Shown in pieces: positions 34,073-41,401 of a stretch of 64,000 nucleotides of DNA. Made by a program: the position numbers and the translations under genes. This DNA is from Anaerolineae bacterium UTCFX1 (GTDB lineage Bacteria > Chloroflexota > Anaerolineae > Anaerolineales > Villigracilaceae). The notes beneath the pieces are model-generated. The model was not told where the DNA came from. It searched no databases and worked only from the letters and a program-made list of their open reading frames with translations. The stretch is taken from the NCBI GenBank assembly GCA_002050275.1, contig MWTB01000031.1:19654-83653 (forward strand), read 5' to 3'. How positions within the stretch are numbered: position 1 is the stretch's first letter; each line of letters opens with the position of its first letter.

Positions 34073-34091
34073 TTAAGCGCTTGCGCGCCCG

Positions 34092-34097
34092 CATAAT
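34092..34097 (+). promoter_or_regulatory. -10 box (CATAAT) with 6-base gap to ATG; probable leaderless start
   Basis: The hexamer ends 6 bases before the ATG at 34104, so the first transcribed base would be the A of the start codon. No Shine-Dalgarno sequence. Confidence 0.45.
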
Positions 34098-34103
34098 GTA
34101 CGC

Positions 34104-35093
34104 ATGAACTTCTTCTCTCTCTTCCGACGAAAACCCGCGCCTCGCGTGCAAGCGACAGTTGCCGCAAACTCGCCTGACGAACCGCTTGAAACGATAATCC
34201 TCAAGACGCTCGTCATTGTTTACAATCCGATCGTTGAACCGTCAGCGGGAAAAAGGCTATCCGAGTTCATGCGTTGGAACGCAATCGAGGACCTTGGCAG
34301 AGGCTTCATGTCCGACATTCTGCAAGCCAGCGGTGGAATTGTCCATTATCAGATCATCGAACGCATAGACGTGAACGCATTCCCCGTCAGAGTGGACGGA
34401 CGCGCCTACGACGCGGAATCGTATCTGAGCGTTTTACGCGGCGACGCGCCCCCCCTCGCGCCCGCTGAAGCGGATTATTACGCGATTTTGAAAGATTTCA
34501 ATATCCTGTCGCGCGTGGCAAAGAACGAAATTGACGAGGTATGGATCTTCAATTTTCCGCACGCGGGCTTCTACGAATCTATCATGGGCGGACCTAGCGC
34601 ATTTTGGTGCAACGCGCCCCCACTTCAACACACCGACGCCGCCAAACGACGCTTTGTAATCATGGGATTCTCTTATGAGCGCGGCGTGGGCGAAATGCTC
34701 GAAAATATGGGGCATCGCGCCGAATCAATCATGGAAAAAACATTCGAGAAAGTTCCAACGGAAGCGAACCTCTGGCGCCGCTTCATTCGTTACGACAAAA
34801 CATCGCCGGGCAAAGCCGCGCTAGGCAGCGTTCACTTCGCGCCAAACAGCGTCCGCGACTACGACTGGAATAATCCTGCCGCCGTCATGAGCGAATGCGA
34901 CGATTGGCTCCATAACTTCCCCGACTTTAAAGGCATTCGGCGCGAGGTCTCTGCGAACGAATGGGGTAACGGCGATATACGCAAACACCACGTCTGGTGG
35001 CTGACGCACTTCCCGAAGACAAAAGGGCGCCTCAACGGCGTGTCGAACAACTGGTGGCGTTATATCGCCGATCCGAACAACGTCTCCGCTTGA
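34104..35093 (+). CDS. Conserved-looking soluble protein of unknown function
   Basis: This 329-residue protein lacks a clear signal peptide or TM helix beyond a basic start (MNFFSLFRRKP). It looks globular, with several aromatic/His-rich stretches: VWIFNFPHAGFYESIMGGPS, GGPSAFWCN, and near the C-terminus NGDIRKHHVWWLTHFPKTKG followed by NNWWRY. These could bind metal or a substrate. The pattern FNFPHAGFYES and KHHVWWLTHFP reminds me of uncharacterised secreted or cytosolic proteins in soil bacteria, without a functional name. Its own -10 box lies immediately upstream. Confidence 0.6.
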   Translation: MNFFSLFRRKPAPRVQATVAANSPDEPLETIILKTLVIVYNPIVEPSAGKRLSEFMRWNAIEDLGRGFMSDILQASGGIVHYQIIERIDVNAFPVRVDGRAYDAESYLSVLRGDAPPLAPAEADYYAILKDFNILSRVAKNEIDEVWIFNFPHAGFYESIMGGPSAFWCNAPPLQHTDAAKRRFVIMGFSYERGVGEMLENMGHRAESIMEKTFEKVPTEANLWRRFIRYDKTSPGKAALGSVHFAPNSVRDYDWNNPAAVMSECDDWLHNFPDFKGIRREVSANEWGNGDIRKHHVWWLTHFPKTKGRLNGVSNNWWRYIADPNNVSA

Positions 35094-35104
35094 ACGCCAT
35101 CTTT

Positions 35105-35836
35105 TTAACAGGGCGACCAAATTTGATATAGCCCCAAATTCCCTGTCTCACCGTCAGACAGAAAAGTTTCCACAATTTGGAAATCTGCCGCAACCGCCAA
35201 TTCGTTTAACTCAGATTCGCTGAAACAGTGGACGTAACGCAAGCCTTCTCCCCCGCTCCGCCAGTCTAACAGATAATCGCCTGCGTCAACCTCCGACGAA
35301 GAGATAGATACGCGCTCCCATGGTTGGATGCGCTTCCTCAATTTCTCACTATTTAAGAATTGCCAATTCGAGTGAATGAATAACCCGGCAGGCTTAAGCA
35401 ATTGACGAATCGTCCGTAGGATATCCAAACGCAGTTCGGTCGAAGGAATATGATGCAGCGCCGCAAAAGCGACGATCAACGAATAACGATTGGCGCATAG
35501 CGATGCGGACAACTTTGTAATATCCATCTGAACAAACGCAGTCGAAAAAGATGCGCCCTCCGAAGTCTCTACAGAAGGTAACTCGGCTGCGTGCAAGAGA
35601 GGCAGGCTGAAGTCCGCGCCGAGATACGAGCCGCGTTGTCCGCGCCGCGCCAATTCGCGCGCCAATTCGCCGTTGCCGCATCCCAAATCTAAAATAGTTT
35701 CGTCTTCCGCGAAGTTTTCAAGGATGCGTCGTACGCCGGGTTGAATCCGCTGCCGCGTAGCGGAGAACGAGTCGCCGAAACGCGCGTAAAAATCCTGGTT
35801 GAGTTGAATCAAACGCGCAACGACGGCGGAATCCAT
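35105..35836 (-). CDS. Class I SAM-dependent methyltransferase
   Basis: The 243-residue protein has the SAM-binding motif I TILDLGCGNGELARELARRG (residues about 50-70), acidic motif II GSYLGADFSLPLLH and motif IV/post-I LIVAFAALHHIPSTE. The domain is the Methyltransf_25/11 type used on small molecules or tRNA. No further specificity can be read. The ATG at 35836 lies 6 bases from a TATAAT on the minus strand and the divergent cysH promoter overlaps it. Confidence 0.8.
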   Translation of the reverse strand: MDSAVVARLIQLNQDFYARFGDSFSATRQRIQPGVRRILENFAEDETILDLGCGNGELARELARRGQRGSYLGADFSLPLLHAAELPSVETSEGASFSTAFVQMDITKLSASLCANRYSLIVAFAALHHIPSTELRLDILRTIRQLLKPAGLFIHSNWQFLNSEKLRKRIQPWERVSISSSEVDAGDYLLDWRSGGEGLRYVHCFSESELNELAVAADFQIVETFLSDGETGNLGLYQIWSPC

Positions 35837-35842
35837 AGGAAG

Positions 35843-35859
35843 ATTATAACGGGTATAAT
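35843..35859. promoter_or_regulatory. Back-to-back divergent -10 boxes for cysH and the methyltransferase
   Basis: TATAAT on the minus strand (35848-35843) ends 6 bases before the methyltransferase ATG, and TATAAT on the plus strand (35854-35859) ends 6 bases before the cysH ATG. Only five bases separate the two hexamers, so both mRNAs should be leaderless and the -35 regions lie in the opposite coding sequences. Confidence 0.65.
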
Positions 35860-35865
35860 GCCGCC

Positions 35866-36594
35866 ATGCTCACGCCGCTGGAAATAGAAGAACTTTCTAC
35901 GAGTTTTGAATCCAGCCCGCCGCAAGAGATTCTAACGTGGGCGATCGAGAATTATTGGCCCCAGATCGCGCTCAGTTCGTCGTTTCATACTCAATCCATG
36001 CCTTTACTGCATATGATCTCGCAGATCAGGCGCGATACGTTGATCTTCTTCTTGGATACCGGCTACCACTTTTGGGAGACATTGATCTTCCGCGAAAAGG
36101 TCGCCTCGGAATGGAAGTTGAACGTGTTGGATCTCTACCGCGACGCGCGCTGGGATACGTTCGTTCGAGGGCAGGTCCGCACGCTGCCGCTTGACGACCC
36201 GAACCTATGCTGTTTCATTCATAAAGTTCAGCCGATGCAAAAAGCGCTGAGAGATATGCGAGCCTGGATCAGCGGCATTCGCCGCGACCAGACAACCGCG
36301 CGCGCCCGCGCCAAAATTCTAGAGTTGCAAGACGACGGTTTGCTAAAAGTCAACCCCATGTTAAATTGGACGAAAGCAGATGTACAACGATACATGGAAG
36401 AACACCGCTTGCCAACGCATCCACTATTCGAGAAGGGCTACCGCAGCGTCGGCTGCGCGCCCTGCACAACGGCGGTTGGCGTCGCCGACGATGAGCGCGC
36501 AGGACGTTGGCGAGGACGCGGCAAGACCGAATGCGGGCTGCATACCGAAATGTTTGTTAAGAAAGACGCGCGCGCGATAGAAACTATGCGTTGA
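35866..36594 (+). CDS. cysH: Assimilatory adenylyl-sulfate (APS) reductase
   Basis: The 242-residue PAPS/APS reductase-family enzyme reduces activated sulfate to sulfite. Landmarks are ALSSSFHTQS (PP-loop), IFFLDTGYHF, WISGIRRDQ and the C-terminal ECGLH with the catalytic Cys. Cys pairs LCC (residues about 113-115) and CAPC near residue 204 form the four ligands of a [4Fe-4S] cluster, so it should use APS rather than PAPS. ATP sulfurylase and sulfite reductase genes are not in the window. Leaderless start, see the adjacent promoter. Confidence 0.88.
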   Translation: MLTPLEIEELSTSFESSPPQEILTWAIENYWPQIALSSSFHTQSMPLLHMISQIRRDTLIFFLDTGYHFWETLIFREKVASEWKLNVLDLYRDARWDTFVRGQVRTLPLDDPNLCCFIHKVQPMQKALRDMRAWISGIRRDQTTARARAKILELQDDGLLKVNPMLNWTKADVQRYMEEHRLPTHPLFEKGYRSVGCAPCTTAVGVADDERAGRWRGRGKTECGLHTEMFVKKDARAIETMR

Positions 36595-36657
36595 AGTTTT
36601 AGAAAGAGGAAAACTGAACAAGGTGGACGCGTAAACGCATCCATTTCAAGATCAATC

Positions 36658-38352
36658 ATGCAAACCGAACGAAGAGCATTATGGCGGGCGACTCGCCTGC
36701 TCACCCCCGATAAAAAAGAACTGGCGCGTATCGCGTTGGAAGAAATCCGCCGCGGAAACGATGTAGCCAAAACGCTGCGCAGTCATCCGCTGGCGGATGG
36801 CAGCGGCTATCTTAACAAATCCATGCTGGTAACGCTATACAAAGAATTAGTCGCCGCCGGCGAAATCTCAGCGGACGCACGACTGCTGGAACGATTGCGT
36901 ATGAAACCCATGCGCACACTCTCTGGCGTAACGACGGTAACAGTTCTCACGAAACCGTATCCCTGCCCCGCAAACTGCATCTTCTGCCCTACCGACGTGC
37001 GTATGCCGAAATCGTATTTGCCCGACGAACCCGGCGCGATGCGCGCTGTAGAGCATGAGTTCGATCCCTACGCGCAAACTAGTTCGCGCCTCCGCCAATT
37101 ACAGGTGGTAGGGCACCCAACAGACAAGATCGAGCTATTAATTCTAGGCGGCACCTGGTCGTCCTACCGGCGCGACTATCAAGAGTGGTTCGTCAAACGC
37201 TGTTTCGACGCAATGAACGATTCGCTGTCAGCCGCAAAGCAAGAAGAAAATCTGAAGATCATGCCAGTCGGGAAGAACGGACTCGAGCAAGCGCAAGCCG
37301 TCAACGAAACGGCGCATCATCGCAACGTGGGGCTAGTCATCGAAACGCGCCCCAACGAGATCGCTCCCGACGAGATCCGCTGGCTGCGGTATCTCGGCGT
37401 GACCAAAGTGCAAATGGGTGCGCAAAGTTTAGACGACCGTATCCTCGCATTAAATAACCGCGGGCACAACGTGGAACGCACACATCAAGCCGTCGCTCTG
37501 CTTCGCGCTGCGGGATTTAAGATCGTCTTACATTGGATGCCCAACTTGTTGGGGGCGACGCCTCAATCAGACCGCGCAGATTTTGCGCGACTGTGGACCG
37601 ATCTCTGCCCCGACGAAATAAAAATCTACCCGACTCAACTGCTGGCAAACGCGGAACTCTACGAATATTGGCAGCGCGGCGAATTCACGCCTTACGACAC
37701 GCGCGAGTTAATTGACCTGATCGCCGATATCAAACCGACCATTCCGCGTTACTGCCGCGTCAACCGCATCGTTCGAGATATTCCGTCCACCAACGTCGTG
37801 GAAGGAAACCGCCGAACCAGCCTGCGTCAAGACGCACAAAACGAGTTGAAACGGCGCGGGCAGAAATGTCAGTGCGTGCGATGCCGCGAGGTACGAAGCA
37901 AAAACGTAAACGTCGAGACGCTTGAACTGGACGATCTTATCTATCAAGCGGGCGCAGCGGAAGAACATTTTATTTCCTACGTCACGCCTGAAGATAAACT
38001 CGCAGGATTCGTCAGACTCTCCCTGCCAAGCAACGAATCTCCACAAACGGAAATTGACGACCTGCGCGACGCAGCGCTCATTCGCGAAGTGCACGTCTAC
38101 GGGCAATCGTTGCCCGTCGGCGCGGAAAAAGACGGGGCAGCGCAACATATCGGACTAGGAACGCGCCTGCTCGAAGAAGCTGAGCGCATCGCCGTGCAAC
38201 GCGGATATCGCCGCATGGCGGTCATCTCAGCGATCGGCGCGCGGAAATATTATCTCGCGCGCGGATTTAAACGCAGCGGGTTATACCTGACGAGGAATCT
38301 CGATTCGGCAAATCAAAACCAGAACGACGCGTCTGAGTTAGAGTTCCGTTAA
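36658..38352 (+). CDS. elp3: Elp3-family radical SAM/GNAT tRNA-modifying enzyme
   Basis: The 564-residue protein has an N-terminal helical segment, a radical SAM domain with TKPYPCPANCIFCPTDVRMP (CxxxxCxxC-type cluster loop) and a C-terminal GNAT domain (GLGTRLLEEAERIAVQRGYR, YYLARGFKRSGLYL). Elp3 attaches carboxymethyl-type groups to C5 of wobble U34 in tRNA; single-subunit Elp3 occurs in Archaea and some bacteria, including Chloroflexota. Additional conserved Cys residues (RGQKCQCVRCREV) probably bind zinc. It follows cysH by 63 bases. Confidence 0.88.
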   Translation: MQTERRALWRATRLLTPDKKELARIALEEIRRGNDVAKTLRSHPLADGSGYLNKSMLVTLYKELVAAGEISADARLLERLRMKPMRTLSGVTTVTVLTKPYPCPANCIFCPTDVRMPKSYLPDEPGAMRAVEHEFDPYAQTSSRLRQLQVVGHPTDKIELLILGGTWSSYRRDYQEWFVKRCFDAMNDSLSAAKQEENLKIMPVGKNGLEQAQAVNETAHHRNVGLVIETRPNEIAPDEIRWLRYLGVTKVQMGAQSLDDRILALNNRGHNVERTHQAVALLRAAGFKIVLHWMPNLLGATPQSDRADFARLWTDLCPDEIKIYPTQLLANAELYEYWQRGEFTPYDTRELIDLIADIKPTIPRYCRVNRIVRDIPSTNVVEGNRRTSLRQDAQNELKRRGQKCQCVRCREVRSKNVNVETLELDDLIYQAGAAEEHFISYVTPEDKLAGFVRLSLPSNESPQTEIDDLRDAALIREVHVYGQSLPVGAEKDGAAQHIGLGTRLLEEAERIAVQRGYRRMAVISAIGARKYYLARGFKRSGLYLTRNLDSANQNQNDASELEFR

Positions 38353-38368
38353 ACCTCCAATCAAACGC

Positions 38369-38402
38369 TTGACGTACATTCGTCGCAGTGTCACAATATA
38401 AC
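38369..38402 (+). promoter_or_regulatory. Promoter of the J-protein gene
   Basis: TTGACG (38369-38374) with CACAAT (38392-38397) at 17 bases; a second AT-rich hexamer TATAAC overlaps at 38397-38402. Transcription would start close to the ATG at 38405. No strong Shine-Dalgarno. Confidence 0.5.
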
Positions 38403-38404
38403 TT

Positions 38405-39289
38405 ATGGATTATAAAGACTATTACAAAATCCTCGGCGTGGACCGTAAAGCCAGCGAAGACGAAATCCGTAAGGCGTATCGCAAACTGGCAAAACAGCAT
38501 CACCCCGATTACAACCCGAACAACAAACAAGCCGAGGACAAATTCAAAGAGATTAACGAAGCATACGAAGTGTTGGGCGATTCGAAAAAACGCTCGGCAT
38601 ACGATAAGCTGGGTTCCGATTACTCGCAGTGGCAACGACAAGGCGGAACGCCGGGCGATTTTAACTGGGGACAATATAGCGGTGGCGGAACTCGCGTAGA
38701 TTACGGCGATCTTAACGACCTCTTCGGCGGCAGCGGCGGCTTCTCCGATTTCTTCCGCACGATCTTCGGAGGCGGAGCGTCGCAAGCGCGCTCGCGTCCG
38801 CAAACCTATCAGCAAGAACTCACTATTACGCTTGAGGAAGCCTATCGCGGAGCGACGCGTCTGCTCCAGGCGGAAAATAATAAAAGAAAACAAGTGCGCA
38901 TTCCAGCGGGCGTGCGCACCGGTTCCAAAGTGCGCGTGGCGAGCGCGGGTCCCGGCGGCGCCGACCTGTACTTAATCGTGAATGTAACGGAAGATCCGCG
39001 CTTCGAACGCAAGGACAACGACCTGCATACAACAGCGACCGTCAGCGCGTTCACTGCCCTGCTCGGCGGTGAAGCGGACGTGGAAACTTTTGAGGGACGC
39101 CTTAAACTCACTATTCCCGCCGGCGCGCAGCCCGAGCAAATCTTCCGTTTGGTGGGACGCGGAATGCCGTTTCTAAAAAACGCCAAAGAGAAGGGCAATT
39201 TGTTTGTTCGGCTTAAGGTACAAATTCCCAAACACCTTTCAGCGAAACAACGCGAACTTCTCGAGCAAGCGTCGAAGATAAAATCATAG
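38405..39289 (+). CDS. DnaJ-family co-chaperone, CbpA type
   Basis: 294 residues. The N-terminal J domain (residues 1-70) has [23 protein letters not shown] with the HPD motif and [12 protein letters not shown] Gly/Ser-rich linker with [16 protein letters not shown] follows, then two beta-rich C-terminal client-binding domains ([20 protein letters not shown] onward). There is no DnaJ Cys-rich zinc finger, so this is a type II (CbpA/Hsp40B) protein that would stimulate DnaK and deliver clients. Confidence 0.92.
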   Translation: MDYKDYYKILGVDRKASEDEIRKAYRKLAKQHHPDYNPNNKQAEDKFKEINEAYEVLGDSKKRSAYDKLGSDYSQWQRQGGTPGDFNWGQYSGGGTRVDYGDLNDLFGGSGGFSDFFRTIFGGGASQARSRPQTYQQELTITLEEAYRGATRLLQAENNKRKQVRIPAGVRTGSKVRVASAGPGGADLYLIVNVTEDPRFERKDNDLHTTATVSAFTALLGGEADVETFEGRLKLTIPAGAQPEQIFRLVGRGMPFLKNAKEKGNLFVRLKVQIPKHLSAKQRELLEQASKIKS

Positions 39290-39332
39290 GTTTCTCTGCG
39301 CAACGCCGCTTTCAATTTCGATTAACTTGCAT

Positions 39333-39360
39333 TTAACGACACTTAATCGTCGCATATTAT
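39333..39360 (+). promoter_or_regulatory. Promoter of the HtrA-like protease gene
   Basis: TTAACG (39333-39338) and TATTAT (39355-39360) are 16 bases apart. The spacer contains an inverted CGAC/GTCG pair that might be an operator. AAGG at 39377-39380 is the ribosome binding site for the ATG at 39392. Confidence 0.5.
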
Positions 39361-39391
39361 GCTAGTTTAAAAGAATAAGGAAATTACTACG

Positions 39392-40516
39392 ATGAAAAGA
39401 ATTCTAACTGCAATTATCATGTTGGCGCTGGCGGCGACCGCATGCGCCCTGCCCGATAGAATGCAATCGGAAACACAACCCCCAACTCAGCAACCTATCG
39501 TTGCTATTGCGCCCGCTTCAAACGCTTCCATTCCATTAGACGGTTCGCTTGCCTCGCTCTATCAGCAAGTCATTCCCGGCGTAGTTGCCATCCGCACCAA
39601 CACAGGACTCGGCTCCGGGTTCATATTCAACGATCAGGGATATATCGTCACAAACCATCATGTCATAGAAGGCGTCAGCGCAGTCGAGGTTGTCTTCGCT
39701 TCCGGCTACAAAGCCAACGGCGCCGTCGTCGGTTTCGACGCAGACGCGGATATTGCAGTCGTCAAAGTGAACGCGCCCGCTTCAGAGATTCACCCGCTTG
39801 CCATCGGCGATTCAAGCGCGCTGATGGTGGGTCAGCCTGTCGTCGCCATCGGCAATCCTTTCGGCTTAAGCGGCACCATGACAATGGGGATCATCTCCGG
39901 TTTGGGGCGCACCCAGCCGGCGCATGTCGCGCCTGACGGCGGCGGTTTCTTCAGCAACGCCGACATCATCCAAACCGATGCGGCAATCAATCCGGGCAAT
40001 TCGGGCGGTCCGCTTTTCAATTTGAACGGCGAAGTAGTCGGCGTCAACCAATCCATCCGCACGGAATCTGTTAACCAAACGACCGGCAACGCCGTCAACT
40101 CAGGCGTGGGCTTCTCTATTTCCATCAATTTGGTCAAACGCATCGTGCCCGGCTTAATCAAAACGGGAAAATATAAGTACCCCTATCTGGGCATCTCCTC
40201 CGCCAGCGACATGAGCCTTTCTGAATTCGAGGCGCTGGGGCTCACACAATACACCGGCGCATACGTTATGTCGGTCGCCCCAGGCGGACCGGCGGATAGA
40301 GCGGGTATCCGCGCAGGCAATTCACCCACATCCATCGCCGGCTTAAAGGCTGGCGGCGACTTAATCATCGCCTTCGATCACAAATCGGTCAAAACTTTCG
40401 ACGATCTGATCAGTTACCTCATCACCTCCAAATCTCCCGGCGATACGGTAGTCTTAACCGTATTGCGCGGCGATGCGCCGATGGATATTACGATCACATT
40501 AGGCGAACGTCCATAA
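39392..40516 (+). CDS. HtrA/Deg-type serine protease, probable lipoprotein
   Basis: The 374-residue protein begins with a signal segment MKRILTAIIMLALAATAC whose Cys is probably lipidated. The trypsin-like domain has its catalytic triad: His in VTNHHVIEG, Asp in ADADIAVVKV and Ser in INPGNSGGPLF. One PDZ domain occupies residues about 275-370 (YAGAYVMSVAPGGPADRAG, GDLIIAFDHKSV). HtrA proteins degrade or refold misfolded envelope proteins. Being anchored outside the membrane fits the envelope quality-control theme of the neighbouring J protein. Confidence 0.92.
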   Translation: MKRILTAIIMLALAATACALPDRMQSETQPPTQQPIVAIAPASNASIPLDGSLASLYQQVIPGVVAIRTNTGLGSGFIFNDQGYIVTNHHVIEGVSAVEVVFASGYKANGAVVGFDADADIAVVKVNAPASEIHPLAIGDSSALMVGQPVVAIGNPFGLSGTMTMGIISGLGRTQPAHVAPDGGGFFSNADIIQTDAAINPGNSGGPLFNLNGEVVGVNQSIRTESVNQTTGNAVNSGVGFSISINLVKRIVPGLIKTGKYKYPYLGISSASDMSLSEFEALGLTQYTGAYVMSVAPGGPADRAGIRAGNSPTSIAGLKAGGDLIIAFDHKSVKTFDDLISYLITSKSPGDTVVLTVLRGDAPMDITITLGERP

Positions 40517-40526
40517 ACATTGATTA

Positions 40527-40575
40527 GATTAGATCAGCCCCTAGAGATTTTTCATCTCTAGGGGCTGATCTAATC
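40527..40575. terminator. Very long perfect hairpin between convergent htrA-like and sulfite-oxidase-like genes
   Basis: A 22-base perfect stem (40527-40548 with 40554-40575) around the loop TTTTC. The stop codon of the minus-strand gene (40570-40572) lies inside the stem. No clear T-tract; it may block transcription from both sides. Confidence 0.75.
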
Positions 40576-41211
40576 AAAACGCTCCTCGCGCCAGACATCC
40601 GCGCGATTATGGTACCCGGCCTGCTCCCAAAACCCAAGCCGGTCGCGTGACATGAACTCAAGCGACCTCAGCCATTTTGCGCCTTTCCAGAAATAGGGCG
40701 TTGCCAGGTCATCGCGCCCGGGAATCAGCCCAACGGCTCCACGCAGCGGATAACCGTGTTCCAGCGTGATCGGTTCGCCATTGAGGTGAGTCGCCAGCAA
40801 GAAGCTATCTTGCAACGCAACTTCCAACGGCAAGTTAACGGTAAACCCGTATTCAGCGTGTTGCATCACATGCGTAGCGGAGGGTTTGATCTTGATCAGC
40901 CCCAGTTCCACCATCATTTTTACTGAAACGCCCTCCCAAATCGTATCAAACTTGCTCCAACGCGTCACACAATGAATATCCATTTGGATCTTGGCGCGCG
41001 GAAGGTCGTTGAATTCAGCCCACGTCCAACGCTTCTCTTCTTCCACTTCGCCCCATACGCGAAAATCCCAGACAGCGGGATTAAAACTCGGAACGGGTCC
41101 GTAATGCAACACGGGAAACTTAAACGTCAACGACTGCCCCGGCGGGAGCCGCTTTTCTTTGCGGACGCGCTCTTCTTCTTTGCGGCGGTCTTGCCCTTCT
41201 GTGGCAACCAT
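40570..41211 (-). CDS. Cytosolic sulfite oxidase-like molybdopterin oxidoreductase
   Basis: The 213-residue protein belongs to the sulfite oxidase/MsrP molybdopterin fold. The Mo-ligating Cys is in MDIHCVTRWSKF and the surrounding elements EVALQDSFLLATHLNG, HGYPLRGAVGLIPGR and YFWKGAKWLRS are conserved in the short oxidoreductase branch (YedY-like without the heme subunit). No Tat signal or TM is present, so unlike MsrP it should be cytoplasmic. Substrate is unknown. An AAGGAG sequence precedes the ATG and a TATAAT lies at 41237-41232 on the minus strand. Confidence 0.8.
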   Translation of the reverse strand: MVATEGQDRRKEEERVRKEKRLPPGQSLTFKFPVLHYGPVPSFNPAVWDFRVWGEVEEEKRWTWAEFNDLPRAKIQMDIHCVTRWSKFDTIWEGVSVKMMVELGLIKIKPSATHVMQHAEYGFTVNLPLEVALQDSFLLATHLNGEPITLEHGYPLRGAVGLIPGRDDLATPYFWKGAKWLRSLEFMSRDRLGFWEQAGYHNRADVWREERFD

Positions 41212-41231
41212 GATCGCTCCTTCGACGCGAG

Positions 41232-41237
41232 ATTATA
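41232..41237 (-). promoter_or_regulatory. -10 box (TATAAT) of the sulfite oxidase-like gene
   Basis: Perfect TATAAT on the minus strand, with an expected transcript start near 41225, 14 bases before the ATG at 41211. It is divergent from the secA promoters. Confidence 0.5.
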
Positions 41238-41268
41238 ACAAGTTTGCCTGAAACGCATCCGCTAAGTT

Positions 41269-41380
41269 TATAATGGGAAGTCGGTGGGAACGCCGATTTG
41301 TCGGAGGGGAAATATTTCAATTGAAATTGCAACAAGAGGACGAACTTGACACACAGGCAATTCGTTAAAGGCAGTATAAT
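41269..41380 (+). promoter_or_regulatory. Candidate secA promoters and leader
   Basis: Two TATAAT boxes precede secA: 41269-41274 (with TTGCCT 19 bases upstream) and 41375-41380. A 14-base palindrome ATTTCAATTGAAAT lies between them (41314-41327). Transcription from the distal box would give a leader of roughly 120 bases, a possible place for control of SecA. Confidence 0.45.
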
Positions 41381-41401
41381 GCTTCGCCGAAAAGGTATTC
41401 A

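Noticed and set aside
41273..41368. 31-codon open frame in the secA leader
   Set aside because: Its ATG overlaps the -10 box itself, so the transcript from that promoter would not contain it; no ribosome binding site.
41346..41380. TTGACA paired with TATAAT as secA promoter
   Set aside because: The spacing is 23 bases, too long for a standard promoter; only the -10 was kept.
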